From contig CAMJLB010000002.1 of the NCBI GenBank assembly GCA_946406555.1, forward strand, positions 1 through 51,133: a stretch of 51,133 nucleotides of DNA. The letters are read 5' to 3'. Within the stretch, counting starts at the first letter, position 1; the number at the start of each line of letters is the position of its first letter. Shown here piece by piece: positions 37,665-48,225 of this stretch. A model generated the notes under the pieces. It ran no database searches, was not told where the DNA came from, and saw only the letters and a program-made list of their open reading frames with translations. The stretch is from an uncultured Prevotellaceae bacterium. GTDB lineage: Bacteria; Bacteroidota; Bacteroidia; Bacteroidales; Bacteroidaceae. Both the position numbers and the translations under genes were made by a program.

Positions 37665-40610
37665 ATGAAGAAAATCTTTTTCTGTGTCTCTCTCGCTATG
37701 ACGGGACTGATGACCTCTTGCGTAGACAAATACGAAGAGGTAGATGCGGAAAGCAAGCCGGCAACGCTTGGCTCAAGCATCTATGCGGAACTGGAGAATC
37801 CGAGCGCAGCATCGGGGCTTACGGGAAGTTTCTCGACCTATCTGCGGCTCATTAGGGACCTCGGCGAAGACGAGACCCTGAGCCGCACGGGTTCGAAAAC
37901 CATCTTCCCTGCCAACGATGAGGCTTTCGCCCGGTTCTTCGCCAGCAACGACTGGGGCGTTTCAAGCTACGAGCAACTGTCGACAGGGCAGAAGAAAATG
38001 CTGCTCTACTCCTCGATGCTCGACAACCCGCTGCTGTTGCAGCTGCTGCCCAACGTGAGCAACGGTACCGCCGAGCCCATGAACGGACAGGCCCTCAAGC
38101 ACGCTACCAACGTGAGCGTGATCGATTCCGTGCAGCATCTCGACGGAAAGGCCGACATGCCGCAGAACAACCGCTACTGGGAGCAGTTCTACGACACCGG
38201 CATCGACATCGTCAACGATGCCACGCGACCCATGATGGTGCACCTCACGCGCGAGTTCATGATTAATAATGGCATCACCAACACCGGTGAGGGCAGCGAC
38301 TTCGAAATCCTTACCGGCACGAAATATCCCGATGAGCCGGGAAAGAAGACAGCCTTCATCTTCAACGACGAGGTGACCGTGGCCGACGTGACCTGCCAGA
38401 ACGGATACATTCACCAGATGAGCGAGGTGGTGGTGCCGCCGGGCAATATGGCACAGGTGCTGCGCCGCAAGGACAACACCCGTTACTTCAGCCGCATTCT
38501 CGACTATTTCGCCGTACCCATCGCCGTGCCTTCCACCACCAACAACTATAATGAGTGGGCACGACAGCAGACACCCCGGAAGGAAGACAAGACCATCTAC
38601 GCCCTGCGCTACCTGAGCAACCGCTCGGCCACCGGCAGCACCGAGAGCGAAGCCACCGGCAATGCTCTCACCCGCATGAACGGTGCCAACATCAGCAACG
38701 TGCTCAACTTCGACCCGGGCTGGAACGGCTACTATCCCAAACCCGCCAACGAGTCTGGAGGCATAGACTATAGCATCATGGACATGGGCGCCTTCTTCGT
38801 GCCCAGCGACCAGGCCATCAAGGACTACTTCCTGCAGAAGAACGCCATGGAGAAAGGCCCCGGCGCCTACCTCTTCGACATATATGGTAACTACAAAGGC
38901 GAGCAGAACACCGAGGAGCACCTCATGGAGAACCTCGACTCGCTGCACTCGAAAAACCCGCAGGTGCTCACCGCCTTCGTCAACAACCTCATGAAGGCTT
39001 CGTTCGTGGCGTCGGTGCCCAGCAAGTTCGAGTCGGTGCTTAACGACGCTTCCGAGAACATGGGCCTGCACGTAGACTCCATCGCCAAGAAGAGCGACGG
39101 AAAGTACGACATCACCTTCGCCAACAACGGCGTGGTCTATGTGATGAAGACCCTCTTCGCCCCCGACGAGTACAACGCCGTGCTCGCTCCCGCATCGGTC
39201 TATCCCGACATGCGCGTGATGAACTGGGCCGTGCAGAACCGTACCGCCACGCCCAACCCCAACCCCTACGACCTGCTGGCCGACTATAAGTACTACCTGC
39301 TCTCGATGAGTTCCAACTATGCGTTCTTCATTCCCGACGACAGGGCCTTCGATGCCTACTACCTCGACCCCGCCACGCTCGGGCACCGCGAGAACAATAT
39401 GCTCAACGGGCGCATTCAGCCCGACGTGCTCCACTTCTACTACGACGAGACATCGAAGACGCAGCCTCTGCTGAAGGTGGAGCGCTACTATTATAACCTC
39501 GAGACCGGACAGATAGAGGGCAACCCCCGCTCGGAGACCATCGGCAACGTGCGCACCCAGCTGGTCGACATCCTGAACTACCACACCGTGGTGCTGCCCA
39601 AGGTGAACGACCAGAACGTGGCCATCGGCTACAACGGCAACAAATACTACAAGACCAAGCACGGTGGCGAGGTGATGGTCGACGGACATAGGCTCAACGG
39701 CCGCGTGATGTCGGGTCCGCAGATCGACAACCAGACCATCTTCCCCGCTCCTCAGATCACCCAGATCTATGAAGAGAAGAACGGCAACGCCTATCGTCTG
39801 AACCACGTCATTCAGCCGCCCATGGTGAGCGTCTATGGCATCGTGGCCGATGCGGAGAACCACCCCGACTTCAAGAAGTTCGTAGAACTTTGCGAGGGCT
39901 TCGAGAACAGCAACCTGCTCGACTGGGCCGGCATCTCGAGTGAGCGCAGCGGCACCAACCAGGACGGCCCCAACCAGCAGGATGCCTACCAAGTGTTCAC
40001 CTCCGACTACCGCGTGGGCTCGTCGGTCACTGCCAATGCATGCCTCGACAAGAACGTGAAGATGTTCAACACCTATAACTATACGCTCTTCGCCCCCGAC
40101 AACACCGCCATGGACAAAGCCTACAACCAGATGGGCCTGCCCAGATGGACCGATGTCGACGATCTCTACCAGAAATGGTTGAACAAGGAGGGCACAGAGG
40201 TGTCGGCCGAAGAGCAGGCCGACAAGGACGAGGCCAAGAAGATGATCGATGCCATGCGCGACTTCGTGCGCTACCACTTCCTGATGGGCTCGGTTTATGC
40301 CGACAACGAGATCGACCTCGTCTCGCCGCGATGCAAGACCATGATGAGCGACGACATGGGCGTGGCCATCGAGGTGAACGTCACCGGCGGCAGCGGCAAG
40401 ATGAACGTCACCGACAAGCAGGGCAACACCGTTACCATCGATGCCAACGACCAGTCGAAGGTGGTGAACCAGATGACGCGCGACTATTGGTTCGACAACA
40501 GCGCCAGGTATGCCAGCTCCATCACCACCTCGTCGTTCTGCGTAGTGCACCAGATTTCGCAGCCGTTGTGCGCAAAGGCCAGCGGGAAGTACTATGCACG
40601 CAAGCGCTAA
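37665..40610 (+). CDS. Four-domain fasciclin (FAS1) lipoprotein
   Basis: A 981-residue lipoprotein, first gene of the Sus-like operon. The lipobox is in GLMTSC and the mature protein begins CVDKYEEVDAE. Four FAS1 domains follow in tandem, each with the H1 motif of the form T-x-F-x-P-x-D/N-x-A-F and a closing NGxxH/xxxV-type strand. Domain 1 (about 45-260) has KTIFPANDEAFARFF and NGYIHQMSEVVVPP. Domain 2 (about 270-500) has GAFFVPSDQAIKDYF and NNGVVYVMKTLFAP. Domain 3 (about 510-735) has YAFFIPDDRAFDAYY and YRLNHVIQPP. Domain 4 (about 740-975) has YTLFAPDNTAMDKAY and FCVVHQISQPL. FAS1 domains mediate adhesion or ligand binding. With SusC next to it, this protein is probably a surface-exposed receptor or capture subunit. 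No enzyme motif is seen. Confidence 0.9.
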   Translation: MKKIFFCVSLAMTGLMTSCVDKYEEVDAESKPATLGSSIYAELENPSAASGLTGSFSTYLRLIRDLGEDETLSRTGSKTIFPANDEAFARFFASNDWGVSSYEQLSTGQKKMLLYSSMLDNPLLLQLLPNVSNGTAEPMNGQALKHATNVSVIDSVQHLDGKADMPQNNRYWEQFYDTGIDIVNDATRPMMVHLTREFMINNGITNTGEGSDFEILTGTKYPDEPGKKTAFIFNDEVTVADVTCQNGYIHQMSEVVVPPGNMAQVLRRKDNTRYFSRILDYFAVPIAVPSTTNNYNEWARQQTPRKEDKTIYALRYLSNRSATGSTESEATGNALTRMNGANISNVLNFDPGWNGYYPKPANESGGIDYSIMDMGAFFVPSDQAIKDYFLQKNAMEKGPGAYLFDIYGNYKGEQNTEEHLMENLDSLHSKNPQVLTAFVNNLMKASFVASVPSKFESVLNDASENMGLHVDSIAKKSDGKYDITFANNGVVYVMKTLFAPDEYNAVLAPASVYPDMRVMNWAVQNRTATPNPNPYDLLADYKYYLLSMSSNYAFFIPDDRAFDAYYLDPATLGHRENNMLNGRIQPDVLHFYYDETSKTQPLLKVERYYYNLETGQIEGNPRSETIGNVRTQLVDILNYHTVVLPKVNDQNVAIGYNGNKYYKTKHGGEVMVDGHRLNGRVMSGPQIDNQTIFPAPQITQIYEEKNGNAYRLNHVIQPPMVSVYGIVADAENHPDFKKFVELCEGFENSNLLDWAGISSERSGTNQDGPNQQDAYQVFTSDYRVGSSVTANACLDKNVKMFNTYNYTLFAPDNTAMDKAYNQMGLPRWTDVDDLYQKWLNKEGTEVSAEEQADKDEAKKMIDAMRDFVRYHFLMGSVYADNEIDLVSPRCKTMMSDDMGVAIEVNVTGGSGKMNVTDKQGNTVTIDANDQSKVVNQMTRDYWFDNSARYASSITTSSFCVVHQISQPLCAKASGKYYARKR

Positions 40611-40645
40611 TACCTAAAGCAAACTATGAACGCTAAAGACACATA

Positions 40646-43600
40646 ATGAATATGAATATCAAGAAATCATTGTTTACCGCTCTGCTATGTGCCCTCTGCC
40701 AGTTGGCAGTGGCGCAAGGTGTGCGCATTTCGGGTACGCTGAGCGATGCTGAAGGCCCCATCATGATGGGTAACGTCGTGGAGGTCGATGGCAACAACCG
40801 TATCGTGTCGGCCACACAGACCGACTTCAACGGTAACTTCTCTATGCAGGTGAAGAGCACGAAGAACAAACTGAAGTTCTCTTACGTGGGCGACAAGACC
40901 AAGGTGCTCAACATCGGCAACCAGACCACCTTCAAGGTGACCCTCGAGGCCGAGAACACCGTGCTGAAGGAAGTGACCGTGAAAGGACGCCGTGCAGGCT
41001 CCGGCGGTCTGCAGCTGGCAAAGAAAGAGATTGCCGTGGCCTCGCAGACCATGAACATGGAGTCGGTGGAAGGTCTCGCCTTCACCTCGGCCGACGAGGC
41101 CCTGCAGGGCGAGATCGCCGGTCTCGACATCGTATCGAACTCGGGTAACCTCGGTGCCGGCACCCAGATGCGTCTGCGTGGTGTCACCACCCTGAGCGCC
41201 AACGCCAACCCCCTCATCGTTGTCGACGACAAGATCTTCGACAACCCCGACGAGGACTTCGACTATGCCAACGCCGACGAGGAGCAGTACTCCTCGCTGC
41301 TCTCGGTCAATGTGGAAGACATCGCCAGCATCAAGGTGCTCAAGGATGCCGCCGCCACTGCCGTCTGGGGCTCGAAGGGTGCCAATGGCGTGATCGAGAT
41401 CACCACCAAGCGCGGCAGCAGGGGAAAGCCTCGCGTGAACCTTTCTTATAAGTTCACCGGCACCTGGCAGCCCTCGGGCTACACCCTGCTCAACGGCGAC
41501 GACTACACCATGCTGATGAAGGACGAGTTCTACCGTGCCACGCAGAGCTCTACCAGCACCATCAACATCGCCGAGCTGAACTACGACAAGTCGTGGGGCG
41601 AATACGAGAACTGGAACAACAACACCGACTGGGTGGACGCCGTGAAGCAGTTCGGTGCCATGCACGACGTGAACCTCAACCTCACCGGTGGCGGCCAGAA
41701 GGCCACGTTCCGTATCTCGGCCGGCTTCAAGAGCCAGACAGGTTCGATCATCAAGCAGAAGTTCCAGCAGTTCACCACGCGTATGGCCCTCGACTACAAC
41801 GTCTCGGACCGCATACGCTTCCTCACCAACTTCGCACTCACCTATACCAACAATGACAAGAACTACAAGGACCTGCTCGCCATCGCGCTCAACCAGGCCC
41901 CCAACATGAGCATCTACCGTCAGAACCCCGATGGCACCGACACCGACGAGTACTACCTCATGAATAAATACTTAGGTGGCAAGAACGGGCGCAGCAACAA
42001 CTACTACACCCCCTACGACGGTGCCTACTCGAGCTACGAGATGCGCTCCGTGCAGGGACTGGGCAACCCCGTGGCCATTGCCAACCTGGCATGGGTGCAG
42101 GACCGCACCTATCGACTCACGCCCGACTTCACCATCAAGTATGAGATTCTGGGCACCGAGGCCGAGAGGCACCGCCTGACCCTCAACGGCCGTGTAGACT
42201 TCGACATCTTTGCCGAGAGCAAGCCCACCTACTATCCCGCCGAGCTCAGCACCGCCGACTGGACCACCAACCAGTATAACGAGAGCACCAACTACGAGTT
42301 CAACCGAATGAAGATCGGTGGCCGCGTCGAACTGGTGTTCCGCCCCTACTTCCGCAACCAGGACTGGATGGTGCAGGCACTGGCCCGCTACGAGATGAAC
42401 ACGCAGAACAGCAACACGCAGAATGTGTATACCAGCCATCTGCCCAACGGCATCACCTCGCCTACGGTGAACGCCTTCCTCTACAAGCACCCCAGCAGCT
42501 CCAATGGCCGCAGCAACTCACAGAACATGCTCTTCCACGGCGTCACCTCGTATAAGGAGCGCTACATCCTCGACTTCTCTGTCCGTGCCGACGGCGACTC
42601 GAAGTTCGGTCCCGACAACAAGTGGGCCTACTTCCCCGGCGTCTCGCTGCGCTATAACATCAGCGACGAGCCGTTCATGAAGTGGTCGAAGTCGTTCATG
42701 TCGATGCTCGGCCTGCGTGCATCGTGGGGTATCGTCGGCCGCGCACCAGACAAGGACTACCTCTTCTTCGAAGCCTACAACACCGGCTTTGGCAGCTACG
42801 GCAGGGGCAACGACACCGAGGCTACCGGCATACTCGAGCGTCTGAAGCTCGACGACCTGAAATGGGAGAAGACCACCTCGTATAACTTAGGCTTCAACCT
42901 CGGCCTCTGGGACGACAAGATCGAGATTGACTTCGACTACTACCACAAGAACACCACCGACATGCTCCAGGCTCTCAGCATCCCCTCGATGACCGGCTAC
43001 TCGTCGCTGACCTATGCCAACGTGGGCCGCATGACCAACGACGGTTGGGAAATGAACTTCAATGCCAAGAAGATTGTCAAGGCCGGTAAGTTCTCGCTCG
43101 ACTTCGGCTTCAACATCGCCCAGAACGAGAACTTGCTCAAGGAGATGGACCAGAGCGTGCTCGACGCCATCAACGGCAACACCTGGAGTGCCACCGTGCG
43201 CGGTAACTTCGTGAGCAACAACACCAGCCAGCAGCAGGGCTACCCCATCCGCGTGCAGCTGAACAACTCGCTCGGCTCCATCTACGGCTTCCGCAGCCAT
43301 GGCGTCTACCAGTATGGCTACGACTACCTGCAGAACTACCAGAAGGAGCACAATCTCTCGCCGGCAGCCTACGAGGCATGGATCAACGAGTTCCTGGCCA
43401 GCGGCAAGACCGCTCCCGTGGCCATCGGTGCCGACGGAAAGGTGCTCATGACCAGCAACGGCGAGCCGCAGCGACTGGTCTACAATTTCTCCGAGGGCAC
43501 TTCCACCTATAAGTTCCAGGGCGGCGACCTCATCTACGAGGACATCAACCACGACGGACAGATCAACGCCCTCGACGTGGTCTACTTAGGCAACTCGCTG

Positions 43601-44101
43601 CCAAAGGTCAACGGTGGTTTCAACCTCACCCTGCGCTACGGCCCGTGGAAGCTCACCGGACGTTTCAACTATCGTTTCGGCAACAAGATCATCAACCTCG
43701 CACGCATGAACCTCGAAACCATGTCGGGCACCTACAACCAGAGCGCCACCACCAACTACCGCTGGCGTCAGGATGGCGACGTGACCCCCATGCCGCGTGC
43801 CGTGTATGTGTCGGGCGACGCTTCGCCCTACAACTACCAGGGCAGCGACCGCTACGTCGAGGATGGCGGCTTCGTGCGCTTCCAGAACCTGCAGCTCTCC
43901 TATCAGTTCGACAAGAAGTTTGTGAAGTCGCTCGGTCTAAACACCCTTCAGGCTTACGCCTCGATGAACAACCTCTTTGTATGGACACGCTACAGCGGCA
44001 TCGACCCCGAGGTATCGGCCAGTGGCTACTATCCCGCACGCGACCAGTCGAAGACACCGCGCTCGAAGCAGTTCACATTCACGCTCAACATCGGATTCTA
44101 A
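40646..44101 (+). CDS. SusC/RagA-type TonB-dependent transporter
   Basis: A 1,151-residue outer-membrane importer. The signal peptide ends at LAVAQ (about residue 24). A carboxypeptidase-regulatory-like domain (about 26-100; RISGTLSDAEGPIMMGNVVE) is followed by LKEVTVKGRR, the plug (about 125-240; RLRGVTTLSANANPLIVVDD and IKVLKDAAATAVWGSKGANG) and a 22-strand barrel ending KQFTFTLNIGF, with terminal Phe as usual. It should take up an oligomeric substrate bound by the SusD next to it, with energy from TonB. It follows the first FAS1 gene by 35 bp. All hallmarks are intact. The substrate is unknown. Confidence 0.97.
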   Translation: MNMNIKKSLFTALLCALCQLAVAQGVRISGTLSDAEGPIMMGNVVEVDGNNRIVSATQTDFNGNFSMQVKSTKNKLKFSYVGDKTKVLNIGNQTTFKVTLEAENTVLKEVTVKGRRAGSGGLQLAKKEIAVASQTMNMESVEGLAFTSADEALQGEIAGLDIVSNSGNLGAGTQMRLRGVTTLSANANPLIVVDDKIFDNPDEDFDYANADEEQYSSLLSVNVEDIASIKVLKDAAATAVWGSKGANGVIEITTKRGSRGKPRVNLSYKFTGTWQPSGYTLLNGDDYTMLMKDEFYRATQSSTSTINIAELNYDKSWGEYENWNNNTDWVDAVKQFGAMHDVNLNLTGGGQKATFRISAGFKSQTGSIIKQKFQQFTTRMALDYNVSDRIRFLTNFALTYTNNDKNYKDLLAIALNQAPNMSIYRQNPDGTDTDEYYLMNKYLGGKNGRSNNYYTPYDGAYSSYEMRSVQGLGNPVAIANLAWVQDRTYRLTPDFTIKYEILGTEAERHRLTLNGRVDFDIFAESKPTYYPAELSTADWTTNQYNESTNYEFNRMKIGGRVELVFRPYFRNQDWMVQALARYEMNTQNSNTQNVYTSHLPNGITSPTVNAFLYKHPSSSNGRSNSQNMLFHGVTSYKERYILDFSVRADGDSKFGPDNKWAYFPGVSLRYNISDEPFMKWSKSFMSMLGLRASWGIVGRAPDKDYLFFEAYNTGFGSYGRGNDTEATGILERLKLDDLKWEKTTSYNLGFNLGLWDDKIEIDFDYYHKNTTDMLQALSIPSMTGYSSLTYANVGRMTNDGWEMNFNAKKIVKAGKFSLDFGFNIAQNENLLKEMDQSVLDAINGNTWSATVRGNFVSNNTSQQQGYPIRVQLNNSLGSIYGFRSHGVYQYGYDYLQNYQKEHNLSPAAYEAWINEFLASGKTAPVAIGADGKVLMTSNGEPQRLVYNFSEGTSTYKFQGGDLIYEDINHDGQINALDVVYLGNSLPKVNGGFNLTLRYGPWKLTGRFNYRFGNKIINLARMNLETMSGTYNQSATTNYRWRQDGDVTPMPRAVYVSGDASPYNYQGSDRYVEDGGFVRFQNLQLSYQFDKKFVKSLGLNTLQAYASMNNLFVWTRYSGIDPEVSASGYYPARDQSKTPRSKQFTFTLNIGF

Positions 44102-44156
44102 TCAATTGAAGATTGAAGATTGGAGATTGAAACATGATAATTGAAAATTGAAAGTT
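44102..44156 (+). repeat. Degenerate TTGAAGATTGA spacer repeat
   Basis: The SusC-SusD gap consists of repeats close to TTGAAGATTGAAGATTGG and AATTGAAAATTGAAAG. The same type of sequence reappears between the genes at 48186-48225. It may be a spacer or mRNA-stability element that accumulates in intergenic gaps of this genome. Confidence 0.75.
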
Positions 44157-45941
44157 ATGAAGACTAAGATATATAAAATAATGTGTGCCGCTTGCACCAC
44201 CGTAGCACTCTCGTCGTGCCTCGACACGGTGATTCTGCCCGACGACATCACCGTGGGTGAAGACTTCTGGCAAAAGAAGAGCGACGTGTCGATGATGGTC
44301 AATGCTGCCTATCAGGGCATGACCACCGAGAACGTGATGGAGCGGCTGATTGTATGGGGCGACTTCCGCTCCGACGAGATGGTGCAGGCGGGCTCGCCTG
44401 AAGGTGCCATACCCAACGCGCTGGCCGAGGTGGCCATGTTCAGCTCGCAGGTCACCAACCGCTACGCTACCTGGAGCGACTTCTATGCCGTCATCAACCG
44501 CTGCAACATCGTGCTCGAGAAGGCTGCAGATGTGCTTGCCGCCGACCCGAACTATACCGAGGGCGACTACCTCACCGACCGCTCGCAGATGCTTGCCCTG
44601 CGCTCGTTGTGCTACTTCTATCTGGTGCGCAACTTCCGCGACGTGCCCTATGTCGACGAGGCATACATGACCAGCAGCAAGGAGCGCACATTCGTGCAGG
44701 CTCCCCCTGCCGAGGTGCTGCAGCACTGCATAGAGAGCCTGGAAGAGGCTGCCGCCAACGCCATCAAGGCCGAAGGCTACAGCGACAGCGACTGGCGGCG
44801 CGTGGGCTGGTTCACCTTCGACGGCATCAACTCGCTGCTCGCCGACATCTATCTCTGGCGTGCCTCGGTGCTGCATAGTGCCGAAGACTATCAGAAGGCC
44901 GTGGAGTGCTGCGACAAGGTGATTGCTTCGAAAAAGGCCATGCACAAGCAGAGCGCCAGCGAGACCTTCGTGCAGGAGTATCCCCTTGCCAGGGCACGCA
45001 ATGCCTACGAGGAGCTCTTCGTGACACAGAATGCCGAGGAAAGCATCTTCGAACTGCAGGTGAAGGCCAACCCCGCACTCTGCAAGTATCTGTATAAGTT
45101 TGCCAACAACAATTCTACTGAGGGCTTCCTGAAGGCTTCCAACATCTTCAGCAAGGACGACAACATCGCCAACATCACCACAGCCGTGGGTGCAAAGGTG
45201 TTCCCCGTCAACGACATGCGTTATTTCAGCACCATCTTCTCGGCTACGGCCAACGATGAGTCGTTCAACATCAGGAAGATGATTTCCAACAACGCCATTA
45301 CCTCGCTCACCGCACAGCCGCGCGCTACCGTCAGCCGTACCTACGCCGACATCGACCAGAACTACATCATCTACCGTCTGCCCGATGTGATGCTGATGAA
45401 GGCCGAGGCCCTGGTGCAGCTCGCCGACACCGCCATGGCCGGCCTCTCCGACGAGGAGAAGACCACCAAGCAGGCTGCCGTCGACCTGCAGCTGCGGCAG
45501 GCGTTCAATCTGGTGCAGGCCGTGAACACCCGTTCGCTGCTCGACGACAACAAGGCCGACTCCATCAAATGGGACAACCTGCGCACCATGGGCCGCACGG
45601 GAAAGACCGGCATGGAACTCCTCGTCATGGAAGAGCGCCTGCGCGAACTCTGCTTCGAGGGCAAGCGCTGGTACGACCTGCTGCGCTACAACTACCGCCA
45701 CGTCAGCGGCGTGAACTACAGCAGCCTCATGGGCGACCAGGGGCTGAGCGCACTGCCTGCCAACTCGAACGACTTCCTCGACGTCACCACACGAGGCAAG
45801 GCCAATGCCAGCGGACTGAAGGCGAAGATGGCCAACGAGGCTTACCTCTACCTGCCCATTCCAAACAGCGATGCCGTGCTTGCCACGCAGCTGAAGCAGA
45901 ACCCGGCATACGGAAGCACCAACCAATTTGAAAGAAAATAA
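44157..45941 (+). CDS. SusD/RagB-type surface lipoprotein
   Basis: A 594-residue lipoprotein forming the lid of the SusC transporter. I start at ATG 44157 (MKTKIYKIMCAACTTVALS); the TTG at 44148 lies in repeat-like spacer. The lipobox is ALSSC. The N-terminal part (about 25-200) has VGEDFWQKKSDVSMMVNAAY and the helical TPR-like pairs, with LRSLCYFYLVRNFRDVPYV. The C-terminal part carries IIYRLPDVMLMKAEALVQL and the conserved RLRELCFEGKRWYDLLRYN. Length is normal. It follows SusC after a 55-bp spacer full of TTGAAGATT-type repeats. Confidence 0.97.
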   Translation: MKTKIYKIMCAACTTVALSSCLDTVILPDDITVGEDFWQKKSDVSMMVNAAYQGMTTENVMERLIVWGDFRSDEMVQAGSPEGAIPNALAEVAMFSSQVTNRYATWSDFYAVINRCNIVLEKAADVLAADPNYTEGDYLTDRSQMLALRSLCYFYLVRNFRDVPYVDEAYMTSSKERTFVQAPPAEVLQHCIESLEEAAANAIKAEGYSDSDWRRVGWFTFDGINSLLADIYLWRASVLHSAEDYQKAVECCDKVIASKKAMHKQSASETFVQEYPLARARNAYEELFVTQNAEESIFELQVKANPALCKYLYKFANNNSTEGFLKASNIFSKDDNIANITTAVGAKVFPVNDMRYFSTIFSATANDESFNIRKMISNNAITSLTAQPRATVSRTYADIDQNYIIYRLPDVMLMKAEALVQLADTAMAGLSDEEKTTKQAAVDLQLRQAFNLVQAVNTRSLLDDNKADSIKWDNLRTMGRTGKTGMELLVMEERLRELCFEGKRWYDLLRYNYRHVSGVNYSSLMGDQGLSALPANSNDFLDVTTRGKANASGLKAKMANEAYLYLPIPNSDAVLATQLKQNPAYGSTNQFERK

Positions 45942-45959
45942 AGGAAGGAGGAACATAAT

Positions 45960-48185
45960 ATGAATAGTAAAACTGCTAAATTCTTTGGGCGAATGATGGC
46001 CGCCGGTCTGCTCTTCGCAGGGGCAGGGGCTTTTACAAGCTGCAATCCCGAACCCGACGAGTCGGACATGTACACCTCGACCGGTGAGACTGCCGAGGAC
46101 TTCATCAGCCGCAAGCCCGAGCTCGCCTCGTTCAACGCCATCCTGGCCCGTGTGGGCCTCGACCGCAACCTCGCCTCCTATGGCGAATACACCTGCTTCG
46201 TGCCAAACAACGAGGCCATCACCCTCTACATCGACAGCCTCTGGAACGACACCGTGGCCGTGCTGCCGCACAACGGCCTGTCGGAAAACTCGCTGCAGGG
46301 TCTCATCGACCCCAGCAACGAGCATGGCGACAGTCTCTGTAACGATATCGCCAAGTACCACCTGGCCAACGGCATCACCACCTCGGTTGAGATGGGCACC
46401 GGTGCTACCATCCGCATGATGCTCGGACGCACCGTGAGCGCTGCCATCAGCGACAAGGAAGGCATCAACAAGGGTCTTGTCACCCTCGAGCAGCAGGCTG
46501 GCATCATCGAGCCAGACAGCGTTGTGACCAATGGCATCGTGCACGTGCTCAACCGCGTGATTCCGCGCAGCAACCGCGTGGTGAGCGACGAGCTGGAGCG
46601 TCACGACGAGTACTCCATCTTCATCAGTGCCCTGAAGCTCACCGGCCTCATCGACTCGCTCAGCAGGTCGAAGAAAGACGTGACCTACACCATTGAGGAT
46701 GTTTACGACAATGGCTCCAACGCCGGCAAGCGGTGCTATAGTCCCGAGGAGTGCCTCATCAAGTACACCATCTTTGCCGAGCCCGATGCCATCCTGAAGC
46801 CCATCCTGCGCAACAGGAACCTTTCAGAAGACGTCAACGGCCTTATTGCCCTGGCCAACGACATCTATGGCAACGCCCAGGACTGGTACGACCTACTGGC
46901 AGAAAAGGGACTCTGGAGCGAGACCTCTAAGCAGTATGAGAAGACCGTGAGCACCGGAAGCGACTATACCAGCCGCAACAACGCGCTCAACATGTTCATC
47001 GCCTACCATATCCTCTATGCCGGCATGCCGGTGAACGAGCTGGTGTGGGAATACAGCAGCCGCTGGAGCGACACCTGGAACTATGTCAACGGTTGTGGAC
47101 CCTTCGACTACTACGAGACCATGCTGCCCGGAACCCTCATGAAGATATGGCAGCCCACCTATATGAGCAATACCACCTACATCAACCGCTACATTGCCAA
47201 CAACACGCTCACCGACAAGATGCCTGCCACGGAAGACGACCTCGGACCCGGCCTGATGGGCAGCGAGGGCATGCACCAGGTCATCCGTCAGGGCGTGCGG
47301 GTGGTGCGCCAGTCTACCGATGAGTATCCCACCAACATCCAGGCCTACAACGGCTATATTCACGCCATCAACAACGTGCTGGCCTACGACGCGATGGTGC
47401 CGCAGGGCGTGCTCCACGAGCGCATGCGCTTCGACACGACGACCTTCCTGCCGGAGTTCATCAACAACAACATCCGCATGGCGCGTAACTCCGAGATTGC
47501 CGCACTCAGCCCCGATAATCACGGCGCACGTGTGGCCTTCCCGCTGAACTACTTCGACAACGTGGTGAGCTACACCAAGGAGAACCGCTTCCGCTACAAC
47601 GTGAAGGGTGCCTACAACGCCTGGCAGAGCGACACCTTCCAGGGATGGGGCAACTACGACCTGGCCATCAAGATGCCGCCGCTGCCCACCGGCGTCTATG
47701 AGTTCCGCATCTTCTATACGCCTATGAGTCACGGCGGCATGATGATGTTCTACATGGGCAACTCGAGCAAGCTCTCGAGCATGGTGCCCCTCGACATTCC
47801 CCTTGACGTGCGTATCGGCGAGAACGACCCGCGCATCGGCTCTACCTATTTCATGGATGAGGAAGACTTCGGCGTGACCAGCGATGCTGCCATGCGCAAC
47901 CGCGGATACATGCGCGGCCTCTACAGCTACAAGGACCACGTGGACCGCGAACCCGTCACCGACGCTGCCGTGAAGACCAGCCTGAACCAGCGCAGCAACC
48001 AGCGCAACACCTCGCTGCGCAAGATCATGAGCCGCAACCTCGAGGTGAAGCAGAGCGAGGAATACTGGTTCCGCATCAAGAACGTGATACCCGACGAGAC
48101 CGACCTGAAGTGGCAGTTCGACTATATCGAGTTCATTCCGCTCGACGTGGTGAGCAACACCACCTATTCCGAGGACTGGTTCTAA
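45960..48185 (+). CDS. FAS1 lipoprotein with C-terminal beta domain
   Basis: A 741-residue lipoprotein. An AGGAGG-type ribosome binding site, rare in this phylum, stands 9-15 bp before the ATG. The lipobox is AFTSC and the mature protein starts CNPEPDESD. FAS1 domain 1 (about 38-205) has LASFNAILARVGLDRNLASY, then YTCFVPNNEAITLYI and NGIVHVLNRVIP. Domain 2 (about 208-480) has YSIFISALKLTGLID and NGYIHAINNVLAYD, with a longer, diverged middle. Residues about 500-741 look like a jelly-roll (GNYDLAIKMPPLPTGVYEFR, MSHGGMMMFYMGN), possibly ligand-binding, and end KWQFDYIEFIPLD. It lies 18 bp after SusD and is clearly in the same operon. Binding role inferred. Confidence 0.9.
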   Translation: MNSKTAKFFGRMMAAGLLFAGAGAFTSCNPEPDESDMYTSTGETAEDFISRKPELASFNAILARVGLDRNLASYGEYTCFVPNNEAITLYIDSLWNDTVAVLPHNGLSENSLQGLIDPSNEHGDSLCNDIAKYHLANGITTSVEMGTGATIRMMLGRTVSAAISDKEGINKGLVTLEQQAGIIEPDSVVTNGIVHVLNRVIPRSNRVVSDELERHDEYSIFISALKLTGLIDSLSRSKKDVTYTIEDVYDNGSNAGKRCYSPEECLIKYTIFAEPDAILKPILRNRNLSEDVNGLIALANDIYGNAQDWYDLLAEKGLWSETSKQYEKTVSTGSDYTSRNNALNMFIAYHILYAGMPVNELVWEYSSRWSDTWNYVNGCGPFDYYETMLPGTLMKIWQPTYMSNTTYINRYIANNTLTDKMPATEDDLGPGLMGSEGMHQVIRQGVRVVRQSTDEYPTNIQAYNGYIHAINNVLAYDAMVPQGVLHERMRFDTTTFLPEFINNNIRMARNSEIAALSPDNHGARVAFPLNYFDNVVSYTKENRFRYNVKGAYNAWQSDTFQGWGNYDLAIKMPPLPTGVYEFRIFYTPMSHGGMMMFYMGNSSKLSSMVPLDIPLDVRIGENDPRIGSTYFMDEEDFGVTSDAAMRNRGYMRGLYSYKDHVDREPVTDAAVKTSLNQRSNQRNTSLRKIMSRNLEVKQSEEYWFRIKNVIPDETDLKWQFDYIEFIPLDVVSNTTYSEDWF

Positions 48186-48225
48186 ATGGATTGAAGATTG
48201 ATAACTGAAAAACAGAAGATTTCTT

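Noticed and set aside
37810..37835. GCTTACGGGA in the first FAS1 gene, similar to the REP tail
   Set aside because: No inverted repeat precedes it and the codons fit the protein; chance match.
37962..40550. Minus-strand open frame of 862 codons opposite the first FAS1 gene
   Set aside because: The composition (Val, His, Leu and Gly rich) is the usual mirror of a Bacteroidales coding strand; the plus-strand FAS1 and lipobox motifs are decisive. The same holds for the long minus frames at 44085-46604 and 48133-49968.
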